DNA from: Eudorina sp. 2006-703-Eu-15
Lineage: Eukaryota; Chlorophyta; Chlorophyceae; Chlamydomonadales; Volvocaceae
Length of the DNA stretch: 64,000 nt
NCBI GenBank assembly: GCA_003117195.1
Contig: BDSI01000009.1
Coordinates: 1,716,594 to 1,780,593, forward strand
Reading direction: 5' to 3'
Shown: positions 37,366-50,400 of the stretch, one piece after another
Numbering within the stretch: position 1 is the stretch's first letter
Layout of the letters: each line of letters begins with the position of its first letter
Notes under the pieces: model-generated
The model's input: the letters and a program-made list of their open reading frames with translations, nothing else
Databases searched by the model: none
What the model was told of the DNA's origin: nothing
Program-made: the position numbers and the translations under genes

Positions 37366-37554
37366 TCAAGCGTGAACACCATTACCGCAAAGCCACGATG
37401 CTATATGAATGATCATTTTATCTGACTCATGATCGGCATACTGCTTGTGCATGCGGCGCTTCCAGTATGGTATCCTTGCAAAGAATACCGGCATTACAAG
37501 GCCTAATACTATTAATATACTATGAGACTGATAATGATTAGCGTAGACTACATT
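37366..37554 (-). CDS. Possible small ORF (about 62 aa) upstream of CFAP96, with one hydrophobic segment
   Basis: Starts MNVVYANHYQ, has a hydrophobic stretch (ILIVLGLVMPVFF) and then a basic segment (YWKRRMHKQ), and ends at TGA 56 bp before the CFAP96 start codon on the same strand. Codons are AT-rich and unlike the other genes, so it may be chance within a promoter island, an upstream ORF of the CFAP96 transcript, or a separate small membrane protein. I recognise no family. Confidence 0.2.
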   Translation of the reverse strand, partial: NVVYANHYQSHSILIVLGLVMPVFFARIPYWKRRMHKQYADHESDKMIIHIASWLCGNGVHA

Positions 37555-38681
37555 CATGAACCATCGTGACGCACGATTTGGAGCCGATGCAGAAATACCG
37601 CAGGAATTCATCGGGGGTTGGTCGTGGGAGTTGGTGCAACCGTCGCCGTACAGACTTTTTGAAGTGACAGTCCGAATACTGGGTTGTGGGTTCATACGCG
37701 ATGCCCGCGCCCTCAACAGAAAATCGGGATGGTTAACATGAATACGCCACCCGCATTTGATGTGACGCAACTTTGCAGTCCCGGAGCTGACCCTAGCGGA
37801 CCGCTCAGGCCTTCACGGCCCCTGCGCCCGAACATCTGAAGTCGCGTTTTTCCACCCATTTTGTAACAGGAGGCCAGCCAGGTATGGAGGTAGACAGGCA
37901 TCGGCCTGGCTACACGGTTTTCGTGGTATCGGCATCTTCTGCGGCCGTTACACATCGGGAGATACCGCACGCCCATGTCCCGTAAAGGCAGCCACGCTCG
38001 ATGGTCAATGCACCCTCCGCCGCTTGGTGAACGAATGGCCTCACGCACTCGCCTCAAGACAACCAAGAACTTGCGACCTTAAGGAGGGCCGCACGAGTTG
38101 AAGTTGGGCCTGAAGCCACCGTATGTCGCGATTCTGCCGGGACCTCCCCGGGGCAGACCGCCGTCTGCGACGCGGTCCGTCAGACCCGTGCGCGAGCTCA
38201 CATAGGCATCCCTCGCACGCTGGAATGCCCGCAGGGGCGCCGATCCCCTGCAGGGGCAGACGGCCAGGGGGGTCGGGTCAGGCACAGTTCTCCGCGTGGG
38301 AACACCAGCCGGTGGAAGCTGCGGCATGACGTTTCGTGAAGTCATATCGGGTCTTGCCGGTGAAGATCTGAAGAAACAAAAGCTTTAGGGTGCTTGAGGT
38401 ACTGCGGATGCCACGGCCTGCGGGTCCGGACCTCGCGGGATGTCGCTGCGGCTCAGAGCAGGCGGGTCCGGAACGGATGGTCCAGGCCGCAGGGCTGACC
38501 GCATATGGGTCCGGTCGCCGACATTTTTGTTGTTGTTAATGATGTTACAATGGACCCCGCGGGTCATCGGTGACCGTCGATCTTGCTGGCAAAGGCGGGT
38601 GGCACGACGGTTCAGTAATGTGAAGCCTTGGGTCGGGGCCCCGAGCAAGGAATTTACTCAGTCCAGAGGGGTTGGGGAACA

Positions 38682-38750
38682 GGCAGGCCCTGACAGGCCG
38701 TGACAGCCCCTGACAGCCCCTGACAGGCCCGACAGGCCCGACAGGCCTAG
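38682..38750. repeat. GACAGGCC/GACAGCCC tandem repeat
   Basis: About six units of 9-11 bp with small length changes. Confidence 0.8.
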
Positions 38751-39217
38751 AAGGGCAATAGATAAACATCAAGGCGAGCGGCGCGTACTGGCGGGCTTGG
38801 TACGGGAAGGGTGTTGTACGCACCGTTCGCCTGCCTTCACACTCAACCCCACTAGGCCTCTCTGCCCAGGTCTGTCCCCTACGGGTGATCTCAGTTCTGC
38901 CTGCCACTTTCACGTGTAGAGGTTGATGGTGTTGGAGAGAAGTCTCTGGCCAGTTCGCGCTTCGGCTTCTTTCAGCGGTGGTGTGGTCGTTGGTTGGTCA
39001 GGTGGTTCGTTGGTTGGTGAAATCGGCGTACTGGTTCCGCAGCTCCATGGCCGCACTCGTCACACGTATCCTGAGTTCAACTGCTTCCGTTTTTATGCGG
39101 TCTTCGTAGGACTGCGGGAATGCGTGTTGCGGCAAAGCCTTCCGCCCAGCCAAGCAGTGTCCATCGCGCGGGAGGAGTGCCTTTTTAACACCTGGCGCAA
39201 AGTACAGCTGCTTTGAA

Positions 39218-39223
39218 TATAAG
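39218..39223 (+). promoter_or_regulatory. Possible TATA-like element of DDB1
   Basis: TATAAG lies within an AT-rich island 142 bp upstream of the DDB1 start codon, leaving room for a 5' UTR of about 110 bp. A position and composition match only. Confidence 0.25.
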
Positions 39224-39290
39224 ACTGCCATAAGTATCAATAATTTGTATTTGATTAAAGAAGTTGCACTTCTCAGCTCTCGGAGCGGAG

Positions 39291-39311
39291 TTGAAGAAGA
39301 AGAAGAAGAAC
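39291..39311 (+). repeat. GAA trinucleotide repeat in the DDB1 5' UTR
   Basis: About six AGA/GAA units lie 55-75 bp before the start codon. Confidence 0.85.
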
Positions 39312-39364
39312 TCGCTGGACGGGATTCGCTTACGACTATTCACGCTATTTAGCAGTCCACGATC

Positions 39365-42300
39365 ATGGAAGTGGACCCGCCTGGACCTGGGGCTGCGTCC
39401 GCTGGCTGCCACAATTACGTCGTCACAGCTCACAAGCCCACTGCAGTTACGCATGCGGTGGTGGCGAGCTTCACGGGACCCAACGATATCAACTTGATCA
39501 CGGCGTGAGTGGGAGTCACGCTTTGGTGTCCAGCAGCAGCGCAGAACGGAGAAGGGCGACCCCAACCATTCCCCAAGCGTGCTCATACTCCTTGGGACGC
39601 GACGGGCCGCTGGGGTTCTCCCGACGCCGATGTCCCCGCTATGTAGCGGACGCGGGACTGTGCTTACCTGTTGTTGAGGAAACGGACTGAAACGCGTCGG
39701 AAACCGGCGCGGTCTGCACTGAAGGTGTCCATGCACCGCCGCACTTGCCCGCCATCCTACGTGCCCGCCCTTCCCCCGCCTTGCCCTCCTCCCGGCCCCC
39801 GCCTTCCGCCTTCCCTTCCCTCCCCTTGCCTCGCCTTCCTTTCCCCGTCCTGCACCCTCTCGGTTACTTTCCCGAACGCTTTCCCTCAATCCCTCCACCA
39901 GGTGCTGCACGCGGCTGGAGGTGCGCACCGTCGGGCCGCAGGGCCTCTCGGTGAGTGTGGGGGGACCTCAAGGCGGGAGAGCGGCGACGGGCGGTGGGCG
40001 GAGACTGGACGGCGCGGGAGGTCAGGGGTGTCAAGGCACTAATGGCCAGGGAACGGAACGCGTCCGGTAGTCGCTGCTGGTGTGGATGTCGGCATCGCGT
40101 CGTGCGTGCTGGTTCTGGGGGCTTATGGGTATAGGGTTGCGGCGAAAGACGCGTGGGTGAACCACACGAGGAAGGGCGGGGCGGACAGGCAGGACAGGCA
40201 ACGGGGCATGGGGTGTCATCCAGCGAGTGAGGTGAAGGATAGGTGGGGGCAGTGGGGGCGCTAGGGTGCGGCTGAGTGCCCATCTGGTCGATAGTTGCTG
40301 CTCGGGTCGCTGCCCCGTCTTCCTCCTCCTCCTCCTCCTCGTCCCTCGGGCTTGGACACTGGGCACGGGAGGGCGGCTGAGGCTGAGGCTGCGGCTGCTG
40401 AGGCTGAGGCTGCTCAGGCTGAGGCGGCTGAGGCTGCGGCTGAGGCTGCTGCGGGCTCGGGGCCACGGGTTGCGGGGTGCGCAACTGCGGGTTTGGGTTT
40501 CGGGGGGTTGGGATGTGGGCCGTCCGGGGGAGCCGCCTGCGCTGCCCGGCCCTCTGCCCAGCGGATGCGGTGGTAGGCGCCCGACACGAGACCGCTGTTA
40601 TTTGTCTAGTGAGAAACCCGTCCGACCTAAACCAGGCACCAATATACTTGTTATAATGACCTGAGAATGGATAAAATTATGTTACTTTAAGGGGGACTGT
40701 ATGCTCGTGTGTGCCCCGAGGGAGAACTGAGCCGGGAGGTCGGAAGCCGGTAACAGGGATGTCAGGAAGCACTAATGGACCACAATCTCACCCTCCAAAC
40801 CCAGACCTCCGCCCGACGCCCTGCCCGATCTCCCCCCCCCCGGGCCCATGTCTTCCCTCCCACTTGGACAGGCGGTGTTGGACGTCCCGATCTATGGGAA
40901 CATCACAGCGCTGCAGGCGTTTCGACCTCGGGTGGGTGGGCCGGTGGGCCGGTGGGTGGGCCGACAGTTTAATGCAGGTCGGTAGTCATACGGTAATATG
41001 GGTTCTTGCGTTGATCCTGGCTTGTTGCCGAGGATCCATCTGATCTCGTTTTCATCATCTCCCTCATGTGGGTCACTCGGCGCAGTCGTTCCAGACATGG
41101 TCCCGGCCCTTCGCCCCAGCCCTGCCCTCTTCAGCCAGTGCAGTTTGCCTTTGTAGACAAAAAGACGATATCCCCCCAGTGCGCTACGCCTCGCCCGCAT
41201 CCTCCCAGCCCACCCGCCCCACCCACCTCAAATGTCTACCAATTTCCTATGCCCCGCCCACCTCACCCGCCCAGGACTCCGTCGCGGATCTGCTCTTCAT
41301 TCTGACGGAGAAGTACAAGTTCTGTGTGCTGCAGTACGACGCGGCGAAAGGTGACGGGGCGTGGTGTGTGCGTGTGGTTGTGTGGTTGCACGTGGTTTTA
41401 TGTGCGTGTGCGTGTCCTACTTACTGACCTACCTACCTATCTACCTACCTACCGCCCCCGCCCCCACGCCAGCGCAGGTGGTAGCCGTCTGCAAGGCCCG
41501 TGTACCCCCGTTCCCCCCTGCCCTCTCATATCAGCCAGGCCACTGATGCACCCTCCGCGCTTCCCCCAGGCCCCGCCGACCATTTCCTCCCCCCCGCCAT
41601 CGTCGCCCATCAACGCCCATCAATGAACAATCAATTCCCTATCATACCCCACCCCCCCCACCACCATATCATACCTTTGCTCTGGCAGCAGCGCAGTTTG
41701 AATATGTCTTCCAATTTCCTAATCTCCCCCCCACCCACCTCACCCTTCCCCTCCCCCTCCACACCCGTCCGTTTATTTTTTTTTCAATTTAATCCCCCTC
41801 CACAGCCGCCGTTTATTTCTTTTTTCAATTTAATCCCCCTCCACACCCGCCGCGCAGGCCAGCTGGTGACGCGGTCCAACGGCGATGTGGCCGACCGCAT
41901 CGGTCGCCCCGCTGAGAATGGCCAGCTGGGCCTTGTGGACCCGCTGTGCCGCCTCATCGGGCTGCACCTGTACGACGGAATGCTCAAGGTGCGGCCCTGC
42001 TGTGCCACCCGCCCAGTCACCCACCCACCCACACACACACACGCATCGGTTTCCATCACGTCCTCACCTTCCAATCCCAAGTCCGTGTCCGTAAGCCACA
42101 CACACTCTCACCGCCAACGCCAGATGTGTTACCTTTCAGTGGGCACGTGGTGGTGCCCAGGCACGGGTGTGGTAGTTAAGCAGGCAGAACAGGAGTGCGC
42201 GACATGCGTGGGGCCGAGTGGCGCCCATTAGTTTGCCCGTATGCGTATATAACATACCCATTGCCCGACTCATAGAATGAATTAGAAGGCTGCGGTGTCG

Positions 42301-45300
42301 GAAGAGCGCTGTTGGTGTTTTTCGCGCTTTTGGCGCGCTCGGAATACTGCCGGGGTCTGTTGAGGTTGTGAGGGGCCCCGGGCAGAGGGCCTGCACCATG
42401 ATACGGGGAGCCGCTCAGGGGGGTGCTTAACCAGCGGGGAGGAGGCCCGTCCAACCCGTACCCACGACCGTCATGACCATTCCTTCCCCTGCTCGACGTC
42501 ACCGTTGATCGTTGACCGTTGATCGTTGACCGCTGATCGTTGACCGTTGAACCCCCCTCCTCCAGGTGATCCCCATGGACGAGCGCACCGGCCAGCTCTC
42601 CGAGGCGTTCAGCCTGAGGCTGGAGGAGCTGTGTGTGCTGGACATGGCCTGGCTGCACCCGCAGACGGCGCCGGGGGGAGGCGGCGCCGCGGGGCCCAGC
42701 GGCAGCAGCGGCGCCGCGGGCGGCAGCGGCAGCGGCAGCGGCAGCGGCGGCGGACCCGCGGGTCGGCCGCTGCTGTGCGTGCTGCACCAGGACCCCAAGG
42801 GCGCGCGCCACGTGAAGACGTACGAGGTGCAGCTGGGAGCAAAGGTGGGCTGCTCCAGGGGGCGCAACAGAGAAGAAGCGGGTTCTGGGGTGGGGTGTTC
42901 TGAAAAAGGGGGGAGGGGGAAGATGGCGGCACGGTGGGTTGCTCGGGAGGGGGAGGGGGCCACTGCGGTGGGTCTTTCGTTTCTCGCCGCATGTGGGAAA
43001 GAGGCAAGGGGTAGCGGGCCCTGGGTGTGCCGTGTACCATGCACGGTATTCGCCGTACACAGGATACGGCATGTTCGACACCCCAGAGCACCCACATGCC
43101 TGCGCCTCCCGCCCATCCACCCATCCCCGCGCCCGCGCTTCAATGCCCTCACTTTCCTGTTCTACGGACCCCCCTCACCTCTCCCCCGGCCCCTCCCTCC
43201 CGTTCCTCTGCCCCTCCCTCGCGCTCCCCTCCCCCGGCCCCTCCCCGCCCCGCCCTCCCCTGCCTTCCCCTGCCCCTCCCCCGCCCTCTCCCTCCCCGCC
43301 CTCAGGACCTGGTGGACGGCCCCTGGCAGCAGCAGCACGTGGACAGCGGGGCCGCCACCCTCATCCCGGTGCCCTCCCCCCTGGGCGGGGTGCTGGTGGT
43401 GGGGGAGAACGTCATCACCTACCTGGGGGGACAAGGGGGACACGGGGCCGTGTCGGCGCCGCTGCGGCAGACCATCGTCACCGTGAGGAGGGCCGGAGGG
43501 TGGGGGGGGAGAGGGGGGCCAGAAGAGGGGGGGCCTCCAGAAGAGGGGGGCCTCCAGAAGAGGGGGGGTGGCCGGGAGAGGCGGGGGGGAGAGCGGGGCT
43601 CTGGGCGGTGGGGGCCCTGCCACCCGGTCGGAGTGACCCCGGGTTGGACTAGCGGTGAGGGGGTAGCGGGGGGAGGGTAGCGGGGGGAGGGCGGGCAGGG
43701 GGTCCCGGCCCCGCACCGCGCCACCAGGGTCGGGCGGCTCACGGCCCCGGCGGTCGGCGGCCCTCCAAAACCTCCGTCCGCCAGATCTCGGTCTTCGGCT
43801 CCGCCCTCCCCTGCTGCCACGCACCCCACAGCGGGACCTCCACTCACGCACTCCCTGCCCCGGCCCGCCCCGGCCTGTAGCAGGGCGATGGCGCAGTCGA
43901 TGAACCGCGGCCGCCCCCGGCCCCTGCCCCTCACTCGCCCCAGCTCTACCAATTTCCTAAATCCCCCCTCGCCCCTCCCCCGCCCCCCGGGCCCCCCCTC
44001 CCCCCTCCACACACACCCACAGGCCTGGTGCCCTGTGGACCCGGACGGCTCCCGCTTCCTGCTGGGGGACCGGCGGGGTGGGCTGCAGCTGCTGGTGCTG
44101 GCACACGACGGAGGCAGCCGGGTCAGCGGCATCCGCATCGAACCACTGGGTGGGTGGGTGGGTGGCTGGACGGGTGGGTGGGCAGGGGCAGGGGCAGGGG
44201 CAGGGGCAGGGGCAGGGGCAGGGGCAGGGGCAGGGGCAGGGGCAGGGGCAGGGGCAGGGGCAGGGGCAGGGGCAGGGGCAGGGGCAGGGGCAGGGGCAGG
44301 GGCAGGGGCAGGGGCAGGGGCAGGGGCAGGGGCAACCTCCTCCGTGTCCGCAGGCATTCGCACCTTGGGGTGCCCAACCGGCCAGGCTGGAGGTCCCGGC
44401 TCTAGGGCTGGGGCTGGGGGGACCAGCGTGTCCTTGGCAGTGGTGCCCGTCGCCGAGACGCTCTCGAACTTGCGGCTCTGAATCGATGGGGCGCGAAACC
44501 TGCGGGTGCAAGGGGGGGTCCGTCCCTGCGGGGGGTGGGGTGGGGTGGGGTCGCGCCTGTTTGATAGCCTTCCATGTGCGCCCCCAGGCTGCCCAGGACA
44601 GTGCTGCTGCCCTGCACGGGCTTCACGCTTTCTGCCGCCCGGACCCCGCCCGGCCCCTCCCGCCCCTCCCCCCCCCCGGCCGCTCCCTCCCTCTCCAGGC
44701 CAGACCTCGACGCCCTCCTGCCTGGCTTACCTGGACAGCGGACTGGCCTACGTGGGCAGCCGGTCGGGGGACTCGCAGCTGATCCGCATATCGGCGCAGC
44801 CGGTCAACCAGGTGGGGGTCTGGGGCCGGGGGCGGCTGTAGGGTGGGGTGGGGTGGGGTGGGGTGGGGTGCGGTGGGGTGGGGTGGGGTGCGGTGGGGAT
44901 GGACACCGCAGTAGCGAGAAGGGTCGGGGCTGCTGTCCTCCAGATGTGGTCATGGCAGCTCGCATATCAATGGGCAGCAGCCATTTAAGCATAATGTCCT
45001 GACAGGTCATGGCTGACATGCCTCCGCGGCATTCGGTGCGAGGGGAACGGCATCCCCGGGGAACGCTCTTCCCGCTTCCCATGCCTCCGCCCCCTGCCGG
45101 CGCCGGCCCACACACACACACACACCTTTCCTCTGGCCCGCTACCCGGATCACACCCGCATTGTCCGCACATATGTCATTACCCCACCGGCCGCTGGTAC
45201 ACTGGCGTCCCTTCCGTACACTACCGTACGGCATCCATGCCGCGTTCGTACGCGTCCCTGCCTACAAATCCCTCCTTCCCCGCTTCTCATCCGTAGCCGC

Positions 45301-47454
45301 GCCACCACCATAGTAACCTGTTTGCTTTCATCCTGTTTGCTTTCACCTTGTTTAGTTACTGTATTCTTTCTTGCTCCCTTCCACTTTGCCTCACAACTTG
45401 CTTCCTTCCGCGTTCCCGCATGATGGACGACCGACGCTGCTTCCGTGGGGGCCATCACCATACATTCGTCATACATTTCACAGGTCGGTAAATAATCCGT
45501 TTGCGTGCGTCGTGCGTCTCCGTATTTAGTATTTGCGGTGTGATTTGCCTTGCGGTGGTGGCGCGGCTGCCTTGTCCGCGCGCCTGCATATGGTAAGTTT
45601 TTTCCTCGCAGGTTTTATGGTAGGTATATTGATACCTGGGATCGGGCGGGCGGGCGGGTTGCACTTCTAAACACACACACACACACACCATCTTCCTAAA
45701 GCCACCCACCCGCCCATCCCCCCGGCTCCCTCCCCCCCCGCTGGCTGGCCGGTAGCCCGCGCCCATGGAGGACGACGACGAGTCCGCGGGTGGGGGTCCC
45801 CCCGCCGCTCCGGAACCGCCCACCTACATCGAGCTCCTGGACAGCTTCCCCAACTTGGCGCCCATCGTGGACTTCGTGGTCATGGACCTGGAGCGGCAGG
45901 GGCAGGGGCAGGCGAGTGGGGGTGTGCAGCGAGAGACCGCCCGACTCAAACCAGTCACCCGTGAAGCTGACCTTAAGAAACCTGCAAATGAAACATGCAT
46001 CGAGCAGCAACGGAAGAAGGGGAGCCGCGCCACGTGTGGGTGTGGGTGTGGGTTGTAATCTAATAAAGAAAAAAGACCACATCCACAAACAAACCCGGGT
46101 TCGTGTGGGTGTGGGTGTGGGTATAAAAGTACTGAGCCACGAGAGGCGAAGTCAAGCTTGTGGGGTTGGGTGGGGCGGGGAGGGTGTGTGTGTGGGCGGG
46201 GGAGGGAGGAACGTGCGTGTATTCGTGTGCGCACCCCCTCCCCATGCTCGCCCACGCCTTCCTCCCGACCGTAATGCCTGCATCCTGTTAATGCTCGACC
46301 ACCACTTTCCTTATCGTCTATTCGCTTTTCCGCCCCCTTTCCATGTGTACCCATTTCCTATATCTCCCTCCCCCTCCCCCTCCCCCTCCCCTCCCTGGCC
46401 CCCCCAGTTGGTCACCTGCAGCGGGGTGGACAACGACGGCAGCCTACGGGTGGTCCGCAACGGCATCGGCATCAACCGGCAGGCTACCGTGGAGCTCCCC
46501 GGAATCAAGGTGGGGGGCCGGGGGCCGGGGCGGGGGAGCAGACTGCCCGCCTGACTGCCCGACTGCCCCGACTGCCCGACTGCCTGACTGCCCCGACTGC
46601 CCGACTGCCCCGACTGCCCGACTGCCTGATGGACGGACGGACGGACGGACGACTGGCTTGACGGACCCCCTTCCCACCCGCCCCAGGGAGTTTGGAGCCT
46701 GAGGGCCCACTACGGGGACGAGTACGACAAGTACCTGCTGCTGACGTTCGTGGGGGAGACCCGCCTGCTGGCGCTCAATGCGGAGGAGGTGCTCCAGGGC
46801 GGGGGGCGGGGCGGGGCCGGGAGGCGGGCTGGGGTCCGGGCTGGCTGGCGGGCGGGGGCGCCGGGGACCGCGATATGGGCTCTGAAGGGCGCTGAGCGGC
46901 CCTGGGGGGCAGACGGGGTCCGGGGGCGAGGTGTGGCGGGGGGATGTGTGGCGGGGTCTGGGGTGGGTTGGGGACCGACCACCGCTTCGGGGGGGCTGTG
47001 GCTGCGCGGGGTGGCGACAGGAGCTCCGTCAGCGTCGTGTCCTGGGGGCCGCGCGGCGGCCGGCACTCCGCACAACCCTAGAGCCTACCCGCACACCCAA
47101 ACTTCGTTTCTGGGTTTGGGTTTTCTTTTTTTTAACCCCAACTTCCTCGTCCCTAAGAATATCATGGAACTGTGCTGCGCTGTGCTGTACTGCACTGTAC
47201 TGCACTGTACCGGTCTGTACTGTATCCCGATCGGGGACCTCTGCTCTGGCAGCAGCAGCGCAGTCTTGGTATGTCTACCAATGCCCTACACGCCGCCGCT
47301 TACCCCCTCAGGAGCTGGATGAGGCGGAGCTGCCCGGCTTCGACTGCGCCGCGCAGACGCTGTGGTGCGGCAACATGGCCTCGGACCACCTGCTCCAGGT
47401 AGGGGCGGGGATTAGGGGGTAAACGGGGCGGGCGGTGGGGTCCTGTGAATACCG

Positions 47455-47498
<44 letters not shown>

Positions 47499-50400
47499 CG
47501 TTACATATCTACCGGGCCGACACTGGCCGGGGGCGCTACCCCCCCCCCCATACGGGAGACCGCCGAAGCACTTTCCCCCGGATACGGGGGAAAGGGGCGT
47601 AAGGGGCCTCTGTCCCCTCGCTCTCAACCAAGGGCGCGTGCCCGATCCCCGAGGATCGGTGACCGCTGTGCCCCCTCAAGGGAGTGGGCGAAGGCCCATC
47701 CCGGGCGGTCTGCGCCTCGCAGTCCGCTGTTCAACCTCCTCAAGTCCTTGCAGCACCCAGGGCGCGTTTCGGAGGCGCGCCCCTGCTTGGTGCGTTAAAA
47801 CTAGCCTGGTCCCGCGTCCCAACCTAATCGTACTAGCTAGGGTTGCACCCTCCGGCAGGCCTGGAGCCAGAGCGAAGCGTCTCGCACGCGTCAGGCCTTG
47901 CTGGGTCCGGGTATGCAGTCGGGTGCTCCATGATGGGGCTATGGTTTGCACAAGGCAGCACATCACCACGCAAGCTTCCCTGTCGTACACCCCTTCCCGT
48001 CGCAAGCGGCCCTCGCCTACACGTCCCGCTCGCTGCCAACTCCCACTGGTCTGGCCCGACCCTCCTCGGGCACCCACGGATCCCCATCGTGCCCGGAAGT
48101 GGGCTTCCCTAGTCCCAATCCCTACACCCTAGCGTCTCGCGCTGCTATCTATCCATCACGAGTCTACGTCTACTGGCTGCACGCAGCGGATCCGGCCGTC
48201 CACCACCGTGTGTGTGTGTGTGTGTGTGAGGGGGAGGCGGGGGGCGGGAGGCGGGTTGTCTTGATTGACGTAGGATTGACTTAAGGGGCGGGGATGAGGG
48301 ACTTGGAACGGGCGGGGGGGGCCACTGAGGTTGGGGATGTGTCGCATCTTTCCGCGCGTCCGCCCTTCCCGTCCCCCGTTCCCACCCGATTGCGTGCACC
48401 TCCCCTCCCCTGCCCCCTGTCCTGGTCCCCCCCCCAGGTGACCAGCGGCGGTGTACGGCTGGTGGACTCCGGCACCCTGCAGCTGGTTTCGGAGTGGCGG
48501 CCGGCGCCCGGGTACGCCATCAACGTGGCGGCGGGCAGCCCCACCCAGGTGAGTGGGGGAGGGAGGGAGGGAGGGACGGAGGGACGGAGGGACGGAGGGA
48601 CGGAGGGACGGAGGGACGGAGGGAGGGACGGAGGGACGGAGGGACGGAGGGACGGAGGGACGGAGGGACGGAGGGACGGAGGGACGGAGGGAGGGACGAA
48701 CCCGCGGGAGGGAGGGAGGGAGCGCCCCCACCGTACCCTTCTGCACCCGCTCCATCCCAACCCTACCCTCTGCGTCCCGCTTCCGCCGTCCCAATGTCGA
48801 CCGGTTTCCGATACTCCTCCCAATCTCCTATACTGCTATACACCTTCCTCGCTGCTGTTCGTCAACCAACGCCTTCGGCCTTTCACGGGCCCTTCTCCCT
48901 GACATGGCCCGAGCCGACCCGACCCGGCCCGACCCGGCCCGACCCGACCTGACCCGACCCCACCCCCGCAGGTGGTGGTGGCCACGGGCGGCGGCCACCT
49001 GGTCTATCTGGAGGTGGCGCGGCGGGGTGACGGGGCGGTGGAGGTGGCGGAGGTGGCCAATGTGGTGCTCGACTCGGAGGTGGCGTGTGTGGACGTGTCG
49101 CCGCTGCTGCTGGCGGCGCCGCCACAGCCGGCTGCAGGTAGGATGGGGCACCCGGATGGGGATGAGGGCTGAGAGAGACGGGGGCCGGGCGATAGGGGAT
49201 TCGAGCTTGCAGGACGGGCTGCGGCCCCGCGGGGAGGAAGCGCGGCGCGTGGGCCGGCGGGGAAGGGGGAAGGGGGGAGGGTAATCACGAGCAGCCGGCG
49301 GGGCCGTTCTTTGGGGCCGACGATGGAGGGTTGCTGTTTCTGAGAGGACGGACGGCTTCAGATGACCGGGCACGCCACGTCTTGCGCTTCCAGTCCTTCA
49401 CGCCCATCGTCGTCATCTCCCCCACCCGACCGCGCCCCATTCGCCCCATTCGCGAGGCGAGCCCGTCGCATGCCTCTCTTTTTGTATCCACCCCGAATGT
49501 TCCGTCGCCGTAGGGGAACCGGCGGGCGGGGGCGCCGATGACACCAGCGGGGCGGCGGCGGCGGCGGAGATGGAGCGCTCGTCCCTGGTGGCGGTTGGTC
49601 GTTGGGACCAGACCGTACAGCTGCTGTCGGTGCCGTCGCTGACGCCGCTGTCCTCGACGCCGCTCGGCGGCGAGGTCATCCCGCGTTCCGTACTCTGTAC
49701 GGCACTGGAGGGTGTGCCGTACTGCATGGTCGGTTTGGGTGACGGTGCGCTGCACACGTGGCGCCTGGATCCGGGTGAGACGTTGAAGAAGGAGAACAAG
49801 GGATCCAGATCTGGATCTTAAGTTGGGGATCGTGGGTTCGTGTTTGGATTCGAATTCGAATTCGGATTTCAGGAGGCTGTTCGGGATCCGAGGAGTCTGG
49901 CAGGCGCCCGCCACCGCATCGGGTGGCCGGGGGGGGGGTCCATCCGAAGCAACCTCACCAGCGGCCAGTGCAGTTCCCAAACCCAAACACCCCTGCACGT
50001 TTGGCTGGGTGTGTCTGGGTTGTATCTTTTGAACCCCTGCACGCATACCCAAGCTCCCGCTCCTGCCCCGGCCGCTGCCCCGGCCCCTGTCACCACGCGA
50101 GGCCCCTTTCCTCCCACGTCCTCTGACCGCCCTCTGGTGATCTGTTGCTGCCACCTGGTACGACACCTGACACCCGCCCGGACCGCCCCACTGCAACCCA
50201 ACTGCAACCCAGCCACCGGGGCCCTATCGGACAAGAAGCGCCTGGTGCTGGGCACCAAACCCATCTCGTTGAGGACCTTCAGAACCACGGCGGCGGGAGG
50301 TGGCGGCGGAGGCGGAGGCGGAGGCGGCGGGTTGAGCGTGTTCGCCGCCAGCGACCGGCCGACTGTCGTATACTCGTCCAATAAGAAGCTGCTGTACAGC

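Larger units (their letters stand above)
37310..39364. other. Divergent promoter region between CFAP96 (minus) and DDB1 (plus)
   Basis: About 2 kb lies between the two start codons. Both ends are AT-rich (about 37240-37560 and 39180-39300) while the middle is GC-rich. A GACAGGCC-type repeat lies at 38682-38750. A small AT-rich frame at 37366-37554 is listed separately. No other gene is supported. Confidence 0.5.

Noticed and set aside
43419..44363. Pro-Ala repeat protein on the minus strand
   Set aside because: It is the complement of the GGGGCA intron array and overlaps verified DDB1 exons 7 and 8.
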